A stretch of DNA of 64,000 nucleotides from assembly GCF_004005845.1 (NCBI RefSeq), contig NZ_SADE01000002.1:868421-932420 (forward strand), given 5' to 3'. The stretch comes from Hwanghaeella grinnelliae. Its GTDB lineage: Bacteria; Pseudomonadota; Alphaproteobacteria; UBA8366; Aestuariispiraceae. Within the stretch, counting starts at the first letter, position 1. Each line of letters opens with the position of its first letter. Shown piece after piece: positions 15,937-24,817 of the stretch. The notes under the pieces are model-generated. The model did no database searches and was not told where the DNA came from. It saw only the letters and a list, made by a program, of their open reading frames with translations. A program made the position numbers and the translations under genes.

Positions 15937-18021
15937 ATGTCATCCCCTAGCAAAAGCGCCGCGAAACGGTCCGGGGATCCCGGCAAGGTTCGGCTCGGAC
16001 CGATAATCCACCTTTGCATCGCAGCGTCTGCGATTGTCCTTTGCGTCCCAACGCCCGCTATCTTTCTATTTACGAACACTGCTCTCGTGCGTCACATGGT
16101 GTCGCCGCTGGAAGCCAATCTCGTTTGCCTGGTCCTTGGCGGACTTTTCGCCAGTCTGGGACTCGGCCTTGCGGTTCAGAAGGTGCCGCGACTTGCGCGG
16201 GTGGCGATCATGCATCCGCTGGCGCTCTTCCATTACGGCTTCGCCGGGCTAAGCCTCGCTCTGGCTGTGCTGCACCGTGTCCCGGCGCTGACGTTGGTCG
16301 GTCATCCCTTTCACAACCAAAGCGTCCTGTCATTCTTGGTCTACGGCCTAGCCCTCCAATCCGCTTACCTTGTCACCAGAACAAGAGCATCAAGGCGCGC
16401 ATTCTCTTGGCTCATCTTCGGCTTGGCGGGTGGGAATCTCGTCTTTCTATTCCCGGTATGGCAGGAATTGGGGTTTCGCTATCCCGTCCTTTTCAAGGAC
16501 TATGCGGCTTTCGCGGCGCTCGCCCTGTTCGGCATTGCAGCGCGGCGACCCTTCGCCGACCATGACGGGGAAAAGTCATTCCCGTCACGGGCGCGCTTCG
16601 TCGAACCCGCGACGCTCGTCTGGGGTTTGGCGTTCGCCATGCTGCTGGTCTCCGACAACCGATCCGGCTGGCTCGCCGCCGCCGTGTTCCTTTTGGCGGC
16701 GGGCTTGGAGGCCAGAAGGTTCCGCTGGTTTCGTCACTGCAGCCCGGCCTGGACATCCCGACGGGCGGGTGCAGCGTTAGCCCTGACGTTGCTGGCCGGC
16801 ACGCTTTTGCTGGCAACCGTCCCGATATCCAGTTCCGTTCCTTTGTTGAGCAGCCTGTTGGATCGGCAGAGATATTTCACTGTGTACGAATTGGCGACGT
16901 CCGAGTCTCCAATGGCGCTCGCGCATGGATACGGTTGGTCCTCCACCGGCGACCTGAACCTCACCTATGGACGCTACCTAGCATTGCCCACGACTGTAGA
17001 AATCGACATGCCCATGCGTCGGCAGAACATCTGGGAGGGGACGCGCGAGGTTCATTTCGATTTCCATAACCTGCATCTTGAATGGCTGGCCAGCATGGGA
17101 CTATTGGGCCTCGCCGCAGCGATGGCCTATCCCTATCTGCTCATAAGGACAACGATGCCGACAGTGCGGTCGGCGGCATTCATCGTTGCACTGATGCTGT
17201 TGCAATTGGTCTGGTTCAACCCCGTCGCGACGACGGGAATGACAACGCTTGTTATTGGTTTGAATTTGCGGCGCTTGCGCAGCAGGCGCTTTTCCGCCCA
17301 ATGGTTGAAGACCCACCCCGAATCGTCACGGGAATCCACCGCGCTTTGGAAAACGGTCAAAAGCGTGTTTATCAGTCCGAATCCTACACTTGCCTTTCCT
17401 ATTTTAGCCGGAGCCCTGGTGGCCGTTCTTGCAATTGGCGCCGCCACTGGGGGGCGTACCGATTGCCATTATTTTGCGAGTATTGGCAACCGCGGCGGAT
17501 TCATCCCCTGGATCCGGAACATCGATTCCCCGCTAGAAGATCCTGTGGCTTTTGTGCAAGCGGTTGAAACCTATCTGGAAACCGGGAAGTGCTATCGCCA
17601 CACCAGCCTGCTCGACGCCCAGATGTTGCAGGTGGCAGCTCGTATGTATTTCAACGCCCAACAAGGCGGGTTGCCGAAGGCTGAAATCTTAGAGAGGTGG
17701 CGTGACATTGCCGAGGTCGCATATCCGCGCCTAGCCCCGCGAAGCGATCTTTATGGTCCCTACTTCGCCGTGCTTTTGGAATCCGGCCGCGATCGGGATG
17801 TCCGCGACCTGGGGCGGCGTTTCTTGACCCGTGACGAGCACGACCTTGTCGCGAAATGGTTTATGGGATTGGCGATGCTTTCCGATGAGGCGACTATCCG
17901 GGAGGGTTTGGATATGAGCTTGTTTGCCTACGATAACGGCGTCGGCCAGCGGATCCTACTACCAGACGGAATCATTTCCAGCTTACGGTTGTTGAAAAGC
18001 GAACTTGACGCAACCGAATAA
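15937..18021 (+). CDS. O-antigen ligase-like (WaaL/Wzy) membrane protein
   Basis: About 694 residues. Roughly ten or more hydrophobic helices span residues 20-470. A large loop before the last helices contains G-Y-G-W-S-S-T-G and then F-H-N-L-H-L-E-W-L-A-S-M-G-L-L-G, the H-N-x-x-L-x-x-x-x-x-x-G pattern of O-antigen ligase/polymerase proteins. Such proteins join or polymerise glycans on the periplasmic side. The last 180 residues are soluble and helical, like TPR-type tails in long members. Starts at 15823 (GTG) and 15892 (ATG) are also possible. No other polysaccharide genes lie nearby; the next gene is an outer-membrane barrel 59 bp downstream. Confidence 0.7.
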   Translation: MSSPSKSAAKRSGDPGKVRLGPIIHLCIAASAIVLCVPTPAIFLFTNTALVRHMVSPLEANLVCLVLGGLFASLGLGLAVQKVPRLARVAIMHPLALFHYGFAGLSLALAVLHRVPALTLVGHPFHNQSVLSFLVYGLALQSAYLVTRTRASRRAFSWLIFGLAGGNLVFLFPVWQELGFRYPVLFKDYAAFAALALFGIAARRPFADHDGEKSFPSRARFVEPATLVWGLAFAMLLVSDNRSGWLAAAVFLLAAGLEARRFRWFRHCSPAWTSRRAGAALALTLLAGTLLLATVPISSSVPLLSSLLDRQRYFTVYELATSESPMALAHGYGWSSTGDLNLTYGRYLALPTTVEIDMPMRRQNIWEGTREVHFDFHNLHLEWLASMGLLGLAAAMAYPYLLIRTTMPTVRSAAFIVALMLLQLVWFNPVATTGMTTLVIGLNLRRLRSRRFSAQWLKTHPESSRESTALWKTVKSVFISPNPTLAFPILAGALVAVLAIGAATGGRTDCHYFASIGNRGGFIPWIRNIDSPLEDPVAFVQAVETYLETGKCYRHTSLLDAQMLQVAARMYFNAQQGGLPKAEILERWRDIAEVAYPRLAPRSDLYGPYFAVLLESGRDRDVRDLGRRFLTRDEHDLVAKWFMGLAMLSDEATIREGLDMSLFAYDNGVGQRILLPDGIISSLRLLKSELDATE

Positions 18022-18080
18022 TACTCTAATCATTTTTCTCTGATATTCGTTGGTCACAATATTGGATAGGGGATGGTTCA

Positions 18081-19316
18081 ATGGCGAGAAGTCTATTCTT
18101 GTTCGCATTACTGTCGGTTTGTTTCATTTTTCCAAACCAATCTTGGGCCCAGTACTACGATGCGTCCAGCGAAGAGGATAGCGGTGCGGTAACCTCCGAC
18201 GACGTTCTTCGGGAGTCGGCAACCACCGTCGCCAATGTTATTGCGGCACGTGTCGGCAGTATCACGTCCCGGCTGGTTTCACGATCGCGTGTCGGCGGCC
18301 CGAGGATCAATGCCCCGGCCCCGTCCAGCGGTTTGGCGAACAAAGTCCATGGGCGCCAGTCGGACAGCAAGAATCCATTCGGCCCGTTTGCGGCTTCCTT
18401 GGCCGGTGGCGCCGTTTCGATCAATTCGACCATGTCCCGCGGATCTGTTGGCAGGATGAGCCTTACGGCGGACCTGACCCATGACGAGCCGCGCGGTCGA
18501 AATACGAACAACATCACCCAGACAGCGGCCAATGACGACGCGGGGGGCGAGACGGCCTATTCCGGTCTTGGGACTTGGACCAACTTGACCTGGACGCATT
18601 TCTCAAGCGATGCGACCGGCGCGGATTTCAATGCGGACCAGTATCTTGCCCTGGCTGGCGCGGATATGACCGGCAGCTATCTAGGCCTGTCATTGGGTGA
18701 CGATCTGCTGTTGGGGGCCGCCGCCTCGTTCGAGGTTGGCGATATCGACACGAAATTCAATGGTGGTGAGCTGCAAAGTCTAGGCGCGGGCGTGACACCC
18801 TATGTCGCGTATATCGTGAATGAGTATTTCTATTTGAGCGGTATCGCCGGCGTTACCTACGTCCAAAGCGATGTCGATTTCTTGGAAGCCGGAAACCGTG
18901 AAAGTGGGGATTTCAGCACTCTGCGTTGGTATACCGGCGCGTCGGCAAACCTAAACTATTATGTAGACATGTGGGAATTCGGCGGAACGCTCGGGTATCT
19001 GTACGCTCGGGATTCGGCGGATTCTTACACGGAAAGTGACGGAGATTTCGTCAACGCCCGTACCACCAACCTGGGTCAGGCGTCACTTGCCGCACGGGCC
19101 GGATACAACTTCGATAATGTGCTGGTCTACGGCATTGGTAGTTATGAGTATGAGAACGTGACGGGATCCAAGGACCCAAGTCAGGTAACCCTGAGTCTCG
19201 GGGCGGACTACTTCTCCACCGACAGGTTGACCCTTTCCGCGGAAGCATCCCATGTGTTGACTCGGGACAACTTCGACTCCACGGGTATCAGCGTTAACCT
19301 GCGATACGATTGGTAG
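18081..19316 (+). CDS. Autotransporter-type outer-membrane beta-barrel protein
   Basis: A protein of 411 residues. A Sec signal peptide is clear (M-A-R-S-L-F-L-F... cut near S-W-A-Q). Residues 25-150 are polar and low-complexity, and 160-411 alternate hydrophobic/aromatic residues in beta-strand fashion. The protein ends in R-Y-D-W, a C-terminal aromatic typical of Bam-assembled barrels. The barrel size fits the 12-strand autotransporter domain, but the passenger is very short, so it may act as a stand-alone outer-membrane protein. A strong terminator follows. It may be cotranscribed with the ligase-like gene. Confidence 0.75.
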   Translation: MARSLFLFALLSVCFIFPNQSWAQYYDASSEEDSGAVTSDDVLRESATTVANVIAARVGSITSRLVSRSRVGGPRINAPAPSSGLANKVHGRQSDSKNPFGPFAASLAGGAVSINSTMSRGSVGRMSLTADLTHDEPRGRNTNNITQTAANDDAGGETAYSGLGTWTNLTWTHFSSDATGADFNADQYLALAGADMTGSYLGLSLGDDLLLGAAASFEVGDIDTKFNGGELQSLGAGVTPYVAYIVNEYFYLSGIAGVTYVQSDVDFLEAGNRESGDFSTLRWYTGASANLNYYVDMWEFGGTLGYLYARDSADSYTESDGDFVNARTTNLGQASLAARAGYNFDNVLVYGIGSYEYENVTGSKDPSQVTLSLGADYFSTDRLTLSAEASHVLTRDNFDSTGISVNLRYDW

Positions 19317-19336
19317 CTCTCGATCGGAACGGAAAA

Positions 19337-19365
19337 GGCCCGGCTTCGCGCCGGGTCTTTTTTTT
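19337..19365 (+). terminator. Rho-independent terminator
   Basis: CCCGGC/GCCGGG (19339-19344 and 19350-19355) with a TTCGC loop is followed by T-C-T8. It ends the ligase/barrel transcript. Confidence 0.88.
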
Positions 19366-19552
19366 GATGTGATGTGTCTATGACGTGTTTCGCAGGCCGA
19401 ACACCAGTGTGCTTCTCGCTCGATTGATGTGATTGGACGCGCGCACATTGCGGACGAGGATGACAAGGAATTGTTCAATGGTTTCTATCGACCCCTGACC
19501 GAGTGCGCCTATATTTGACTTCAATGGAAAAACGCAGACACGCGAGGCGAGA

Positions 19553-20434
19553 ATGACGAAATCCGAAAGCGGTTACGAACCACCGAAAATATGGACTTGG
19601 GAAAACCAGGACGGCGGCCAATGGACCAGCACCAACCGGCCGATCGCCGGCCCGACGCATGACAAGGAATTGCCGGTCGGTCAGCACCCGATGCAACTCT
19701 ATTCGCTCGGCACACCAAACGGCCAGAAGGTCACGATCATGCTGGAGGAGTTGCTGGCGCTCGGCGAAAGCGGCGCGGAATACGATGCCTGGCTGATCAA
19801 GATCGGTGATGGCGATCAATTCGGCAGCGGCTTCGTCGAAATCAACCCGAATTCCAAGATCCCGGCGCTGCTCGATCGGTCAGAAAATCCGCCGCTCCGC
19901 GTGTTTGAATCCGGCTCAATCTTGGTTTATCTGGCGGAAAAATTCGGTCATTTCCTGTCGACCGACCGAGCCAACCGGACCGAAGTTTTGAATTGGCTGT
20001 TCTGGCTCCAAGGGTCCGCCCCCTATCTCGGCGGCGGGTTTGGGCATTTCTACGCCTATGCGCCGGAAAAGTTCGAATATCCAATCAACCGATTTGCGAT
20101 GGAAACCAAGCGCCAGCTGGATGTGTTGGATCGACGCTTGGCGGAAACACGCTTCCTCGGCGGCGATGATTACTCGATTGCGGATATGGCGACTTGGCCC
20201 TGGTACGGCAATCTCGCGCGCGGGGCGCAGTACGGGGACGCAGGGACCTTCCTGCAAGTCGAGTCCTACGAGAACGTGCAGCGTTGGACCAAGGAAATCT
20301 TCGACCGCCCGGCAGTGCAGCGCGGCCGCAAGGTCAACAAGCTTTCCGGCGAGCCTTGGGAACAACTCCATGAACGCCACGACGCGTTAGATTTCGACAC
20401 CAAGACGCAGGACAAGCTGGAAGCGGCGGAATAG
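19553..20434 (+). CDS. yghU: Glutathione S-transferase, YghU type
   Basis: A protein of 293 residues that closely follows E. coli YghU along its length. Examples are G-x-x-H-P-x-Q-L-Y-S-L-G-T-P-N-G-Q-K at the thioredoxin-fold start (with a T-P-N glutathione-binding segment) and F-E-S-G-S-I-L-V-Y-L-A-E-K-F-G. The C-terminal helical domain has W-L-F-W-L-Q-G and G-G-G-F-G-H-F-Y. YghU-type enzymes bind two glutathiones and act as disulfide-bond or peroxide reductases in the cytoplasm. It stands alone, between terminators at 19337 and 20475. Confidence 0.93.
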   Translation: MTKSESGYEPPKIWTWENQDGGQWTSTNRPIAGPTHDKELPVGQHPMQLYSLGTPNGQKVTIMLEELLALGESGAEYDAWLIKIGDGDQFGSGFVEINPNSKIPALLDRSENPPLRVFESGSILVYLAEKFGHFLSTDRANRTEVLNWLFWLQGSAPYLGGGFGHFYAYAPEKFEYPINRFAMETKRQLDVLDRRLAETRFLGGDDYSIADMATWPWYGNLARGAQYGDAGTFLQVESYENVQRWTKEIFDRPAVQRGRKVNKLSGEPWEQLHERHDALDFDTKTQDKLEAAE

Positions 20435-20474
20435 CCTTACCGCCGGGTTACGTAAACCCGAGCGCAAACCAGTC

Positions 20475-20509
20475 ACGGCGTCCGGCCCAAGCGGTCCGGG
20501 CGCCGTTTT
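20475..20509 (+). terminator. Terminator after the GST gene
   Basis: ACGGCG (20475-20480) pairs with CGCCGT (20501-20506), with an inner CCGG/CCGG extension, followed by TTTT. Confidence 0.65.
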
Positions 20510-20717
20510 GCCTTTGAACGTCCTATTTCTTATTTTTGAATCACCGCTGGCATGCGCTTTCGATAGCGAATTTGGCAATGACGACGAAGAGGTGAACGTC
20601 GAAATACAAAGAGACTCGATGTACCAACCAAAGCGGTAATATGGTAATAATTCGGTAAATCTTCCTGTTTCCGGGAATGTGCGTTGCGCAAAGTCGAAAT
20701 CTCTTTGGAGGACAAAT

Positions 20718-21854
20718 TTGAAACTCTTTCGTGATGTCGCGCTATGGTCGAGTTGGAGGCCACCCGAACCAACGCCCCTGAACAACAATGACGAGGAATC
20801 TCCTAAAGATGAGGGACGGCTCGCAAGAGCTCGAGAGATTGAGGCGAGTATAAGAAAATCGTTGGCGTTATATGTCGGAACTTGGTTCTTCTGTGGTCTG
20901 ACAGTCATTTCATCGCCAGATGTCCTACTTCTTCTTTCCGAGTCTCAGATCAAGTTGCCGATCGTAGACTACAGCCTTAGCTTCTTTTCATTCTCTATAT
21001 TCTCGCCCCTTCTGTTGTTCATCCTAATCGGGCATGTGTTCCTCCAAATGGAGGCTCGGGATAAGACCCGGTTTGCCCTTCGGTACGATCATAATGTTCT
21101 GTATGACGAGAACCCGGTCGGAGTCTTTTTCTCTAAAATCGTTCTTTACGCTTCCTTGCCTTTGTACATGTTCATGTTGGTTTGGAAGTCCGGTATTCTG
21201 GGTGAGTTGTGGCTATATCTATTTGCCATGACCGTTGCCTCACTTGCGCTTAGCTTCGTGATGTATGTCAGGCGAACTCCGGCTCTTTCTCGAGCCGGCG
21301 CAACGTTCGGTTACCTCATATTGTTCTTAGGGTTTTCACTTTACGTCACCGCAGCCCCCAAAATCCGTTGGCTCGATTTGAGCCGCGCAAACTTGGCGGG
21401 TTCGAATATATCAGGCTCAAATCTATCCGATGCCGATTTGACGGATGCGGATCTTTCCTCGGCAAATTTGGCCAATGTCAGGTTCGGATCGGCCAAGATT
21501 GTGAATACGACATTTGCCGGCAGTGATTTGACGAATGCCTTCTTCTCCGACCCGCGGAGAAATGCCAATCGAACGGAACTGAGTAACGTCTCTTTTAGGG
21601 ATGCTACTCTCAACGGTGTGAACTTTTACAATGTCTCGATAAAAACAGCGGATTTTCGGGGTAGCGATCTAACGGGGGCCAACTTCCACAAAGCGACTTT
21701 ATCCAAGATCGACTTTTCGGGTGCAGACTTGTCAGGCGTGATTGAAATGACTCAGGAACAACTCCGCAATGCATGCGGAAGCGAGACCACAATCCTCCCG
21801 AACAGCAACCTTTCCCTCGCCCTTTGTGCGGGTGCGAATGTTATCAACGAATAA
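20718..21854 (+). CDS. Pentapeptide-repeat protein with N-terminal membrane domain
   Basis: About 378 residues. The N-terminal half holds about five hydrophobic helices (residues 45-220), followed by a right-handed pentapeptide-repeat solenoid (about 222-340) with tandem A-[D/N]-L-x-x units such as D-A-D-L-T-D-A-D-L-S-S-A-N-L. Pentapeptide solenoids are structural; several membrane-fused examples have no known function. The TTG at 20718 is preferred because TTTGGAGG lies 8 bases before it; a GTG at 20679 has no such site. The gene is visibly more AT-rich than its neighbours and uses more A/T-ending codons, a sign of transfer. Confidence 0.78.
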   Translation: MKLFRDVALWSSWRPPEPTPLNNNDEESPKDEGRLARAREIEASIRKSLALYVGTWFFCGLTVISSPDVLLLLSESQIKLPIVDYSLSFFSFSIFSPLLLFILIGHVFLQMEARDKTRFALRYDHNVLYDENPVGVFFSKIVLYASLPLYMFMLVWKSGILGELWLYLFAMTVASLALSFVMYVRRTPALSRAGATFGYLILFLGFSLYVTAAPKIRWLDLSRANLAGSNISGSNLSDADLTDADLSSANLANVRFGSAKIVNTTFAGSDLTNAFFSDPRRNANRTELSNVSFRDATLNGVNFYNVSIKTADFRGSDLTGANFHKATLSKIDFSGADLSGVIEMTQEQLRNACGSETTILPNSNLSLALCAGANVINE

Positions 21855-21955
21855 TAATGGCGGGATCATCCTGTGTTGTCACACTCCTCGGACGATGAAG
21901 GTGCCGGATGGACCCGTCCCGTAGTCAACTCAGATATTGGACCATAGGCAACCGG

Positions 21956-22090
21956 CTAAACTTGTTTCACACTGGATGAGACAAGGGGCTGCGTCGCGCT
22001 GGAAGTGGTGAAGTCGCTTGTACCGCCGCCGGGCCGGTACAAGTGGAGAAGGGTGCCGACGAACCGCCGGTGGTAGGTCGCGCCTTTAGA
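21956..22090 (-). pseudogene. DinB-family gene remnant (C-terminal fragment)
   Basis: The last 43 codons of a minus-strand frame begin G-A-T-Y-H-R-R-F-V-G-T-L-L-H-L and parallel the intact DinB gene at 22685 (H-A-T-Y-H-R-G-F-V-S-T-L-L-Y-P). The DNA is also alike (GACGAACC...GGTAGGTCGCG). Upstream of about 22090 the similarity ends, so only a stump of a second DinB copy remains. The rest of the 21855-22166 gap shows no gene. Confidence 0.55.
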
Positions 22091-22166
22091 TGGAGGAAAA
22101 TCTCCCCTCTCCCATTCAATTGTATTGGTTGGGGCAGAGCTTCGGCCCCATAACGGCTGTGCAAGA

Positions 22167-22565
22167 TCAGCGCGGCCGGTGTTGGGTATTCTTGCCGGCG
22201 GTGATGAATATAGCCGTTGCCTCACCCTCGACATCTGCTGTGTGCCAGACGCCGGGTTCGTTGATCGCGTATTCGCCGGGGCCGAGGGGCACGCTCTCCG
22301 TCCGGCCGTCCGGGTATTCCTGGTGCAAGGTGATTGACCCGGCTGTGCACAACACGACCTCACTTCCTTCCGGATGCATTTCCCACATGGCCCAGGGTTC
22401 GGCGAAGGAATGCATCGCGACGATCCGTGCTTCAGCGCCATCCGTCGCATGCCGTTCCATATATCCCTCGTACCACGCCAAATCGCCGGTGAATTCCGGT
22501 TCCGCGACGGCTGTCGCGCCCAGACCCAGATGAATTGGATGCGTGGAAAGTGTTCTGCTGGTCAT
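22167..22565 (-). CDS. Cupin-domain protein
   Basis: A protein of 132 residues containing one cupin barrel. The segments E-M-H-P-E-G-S-E-V-V-L-C-T-A-G and P-G-E-Y-A-I-N-E-P-G-V-W-H-T-A-D correspond to cupin motifs 1 and 2, but motif 1 has a single His, so metal binding may be incomplete. The role is unknown; many such proteins are small isomerases, dioxygenases or ligand sensors. It lies between a DinB stump and an intact DinB gene on the same strand. Confidence 0.75.
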   Translation of the reverse strand: MTSRTLSTHPIHLGLGATAVAEPEFTGDLAWYEGYMERHATDGAEARIVAMHSFAEPWAMWEMHPEGSEVVLCTAGSITLHQEYPDGRTESVPLGPGEYAINEPGVWHTADVEGEATAIFITAGKNTQHRPR

Positions 22566-22684
22566 GCGAAACCTCGTGTCGGGCCGTGTCTATGAAGGGA
22601 ATGCTCACTTCACCGCAACGGAGCATGGTTGAGCAAGCGCGGCGGTCGAATGCACTGGGCTATCTATGCGAAATCAATGCGCTT

Positions 22685-23233
22685 TTATTGAGTTAGACTC
22701 GGGTCGGTACGGACCAAGCCCGGCCATACGTCCCGCAAAAAGACGGTAAGATCATTCGCCTGACCGTCCAACCGGAATGGATAGAGCAGCGTGCTGACGA
22801 ACCCGCGATGGTAGGTCGCGTGATTGACCAGGTGGAGAAGGATTTCCTCGCGCGTCATCGAACCGTCGCCGCCCCCGACAAAGGTGAACCGGATGGTTTC
22901 GTTCAAGGCTTTGCCGTTGTCTTCGGCGGCCCATTTATCGGCGAGGGCGACATAATAGTCATTCATCGCGCGAAGCTCTCGCGCCACGATGTTGAAGGCC
23001 CGTTCTTCCGCACGGTGCCGCGTAGTGTGGGTGTTCGAACGCCCTTCAAGGTGGTCGCGGAATATTTCCCCGATCAACAGGACATGGTCGAAGGTTCCGG
23101 TGATGCTACCGAATAGCGTGTCCCGCAGCGCCGTGAGTTCCGGTGCCGGCAATTTTGCGGCATTGTTCAGCATGACATCATCCGCCCATGCCGTGTAACG
23201 GGTCATCTTCCGCATCAGTGCCGGGTTGGTCAT
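22685..23233 (-). CDS. DinB-family protein
   Basis: A protein of 182 residues with the four-helix DinB/YfiT-like fold. Conserved metal-ligand histidines are visible in G-T-F-D-H-V-L-L (about residue 48) and L-H-L-V-N-H-A-T-Y-H-R-G (about 134-145). Family members bind a divalent metal and are often thiol-dependent transferases, but the individual substrates are mostly unknown. GGAGGG lies 5 bases before the ATG at 23233; the frame is open further upstream but without a better start. Confidence 0.85.
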   Translation of the reverse strand: MTNPALMRKMTRYTAWADDVMLNNAAKLPAPELTALRDTLFGSITGTFDHVLLIGEIFRDHLEGRSNTHTTRHRAEERAFNIVARELRAMNDYYVALADKWAAEDNGKALNETIRFTFVGGGDGSMTREEILLHLVNHATYHRGFVSTLLYPFRLDGQANDLTVFLRDVWPGLVRTDPSLTQ

Positions 23234-23439
23234 CGTTCCCTCCTTGTCGTGTCGTGCCGTTGCGTATGTTGCATCGGTGCATATCGGTCGCAAGAAAAGG
23301 ATTGTCTCGGTAACAATTCCCCGAACCGACTGACGGAGACGGTTTTCGCGAGGCTGGGCCGGGCCCTGCGCATCTTTCCATTCTTGTCGCAATATTTAAC
23401 GAACACCGCTAAAAGATATGAAAAACAAGGTGTTTGCTT

Positions 23440-23943
23440 ATGAGGGATCCCCAACGGCGCGTGCCGAACATCATCGATGTCGAAGCATCGGGTTTCGGCC
23501 CGCACAGTTATCCGATCGAGGTGGGCCTCGCTCTGGGTGATGGCTCCAAATTCTGTTCGCTGATCCTGCCGGTGCAGGATTGGACTCATTGGGACGAAAC
23601 CGCGGAGCAAATACACCGTATCCCCCGTGACCTGCTGGAGGATCACGGCAGGCCGACAGAGGTCGTGGCCCGCAAACTGAACACGTTACTGAAGGGCCAA
23701 ACGGTCTATACCGACGGCTGGGTCGTCGACAAACCGTGGCTGATCGACCTGTTCCACAAAAGCGGCGTCGAACCGGAATTCGAGATCAGCGCCCTGGAAA
23801 TGATCCTGTCCGAAAAACAGATGCAGGCTTGGCACGCCACCAAGGAAGTCGTCCTTACCGAACTCGGCGAAAAACGCCACCGCGCCAGCTTCGATGCCTA
23901 TGTCGTTCAGCAAACCTGGCTCAGGACATTGGAGGGGGTTTAG
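23440..23943 (+). CDS. DnaQ-like (DEDD) 3'-5' exonuclease-type protein
   Basis: A protein of 167 residues. The N-terminal N-I-I-D-V-E-A-S-G-F-G matches the D-x-E motif I of DEDD nucleases. H-R-I-P-R-D-L-L and a later H-R-A-S-F-D-A (His/Asp motif III) complete the site, so the catalytic set looks intact. It probably degrades RNA or DNA ends. The ATG at 23440 is preferred to TTG at 23434. The last 23 bp overlap the 3' end of the convergent msrQ gene. Confidence 0.75.
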   Translation: MRDPQRRVPNIIDVEASGFGPHSYPIEVGLALGDGSKFCSLILPVQDWTHWDETAEQIHRIPRDLLEDHGRPTEVVARKLNTLLKGQTVYTDGWVVDKPWLIDLFHKSGVEPEFEISALEMILSEKQMQAWHATKEVVLTELGEKRHRASFDAYVVQQTWLRTLEGV

Positions 23944-24817
23944 CCTTCTCCGTACCGCCACCGCTTCGGATTGAGGTGACTAGGAACTGCGACAGCAACG
24001 GCAAAATTGCGACGGATAGACCGACTGCCAAGGTAATAAGGGCCGGCCGTGGGATCGGTGCGAGGGTCAAATTTGCGTTCAGTACCGCTCGCCATGGGAT
24101 GCCCGTCGCAACCCCATACCAGGTCGCCTCAAGTCCGGCAGTTGCGAGTGCTGCCAGCAGGGCGATGGCGGCAAGCGTCAGCGTTCCAGCCTGTGAAGTG
24201 TTCAATGGCGCACCGAATCCATGGGCCACGCGATATCCCATCAACAACAGCCAGAAGCCCATCATCAGGGCCGCCTCCGTCGCTTCCAGCTTGGACTGCA
24301 TGAAGAAATGCAGGATCCCCAGGGCGGCTAGGCCATAGACGATCCGATGCAGATGGTGCCATCGCAATTTCATGCGCCGGATGGCCGCATCGTTCGACGT
24401 GGCGGCCAAAAGCATAAGGCCAAAGACGGCGATGAAACCGATGGTGAGGTAGATCCGGTTGACGATTTCCGAGGCGGCCTGTCCGACATTCCAACCCTGG
24501 TCGCCGATATACAGTGTCAGATGAAAAGCGGCATAGGCGAAGACCGTCAGGCCGAGCAGCCGGCGAATCCCTGCCAGCCGGGTCCACCCGGTGATCCGGC
24601 GCAGCGGCGTCAGCGCCAAGGTGACCAACAGCAGCCGCAGGGTCCACAACCCGGTCTCGTGCGTCGCAACCTCAAAAGGCCTCGGCCCCAGATCATTGAA
24701 GACCGCCTGATACCCGACCCACAAAGCAGGCGCAGTCGCCAGCAGACAGGCGGCCAAGCGCAAACCACTGAACCGCCCCCGCCGGTCGTTCCACGGAAAA
24801 TCGATCAAGCACAACAC
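23921..24817 (-). CDS. msrQ: MsrQ-like haem-binding membrane protein (ferric-reductase-like)
   Basis: A protein of 298 residues with a GTG start. It has about eight hydrophobic helices and the ferric-reductase-like core seen in MsrQ (YedZ). Histidines in A-A-F-H-L-T-L-Y and R-W-H-H-L-H-R-I-V-Y, and G-I-L-H-F-F-M, match the haem ligands. MsrQ passes electrons from the quinone pool or flavin to the periplasmic methionine-sulfoxide reductase MsrP. The C-terminal 90 residues form extra helices beyond the usual 200-residue protein. No msrP gene is adjacent, which is unusual; a different partner or a distant msrP is possible. Confidence 0.8.
   Translation of the reverse strand: MLCLIDFPWNDRRGRFSGLRLAACLLATAPALWVGYQAVFNDLGPRPFEVATHETGLWTLRLLLVTLALTPLRRITGWTRLAGIRRLLGLTVFAYAAFHLTLYIGDQGWNVGQAASEIVNRIYLTIGFIAVFGLMLLAATSNDAAIRRMKLRWHHLHRIVYGLAALGILHFFMQSKLEATEAALMMGFWLLLMGYRVAHGFGAPLNTSQAGTLTLAAIALLAALATAGLEATWYGVATGIPWRAVLNANLTLAPIPRPALITLAVGLSVAILPLLSQFLVTSIRSGGGTEKAKPPPMS

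Noticed and set aside
21360-21740. Tandem repeats in the pentapeptide gene as a possible DNA repeat array or CRISPR
   Set aside because: The periodicity is 15 bp in frame and encodes A-[D/N]-L-x-x units, so it is a protein repeat, not a spacer array.
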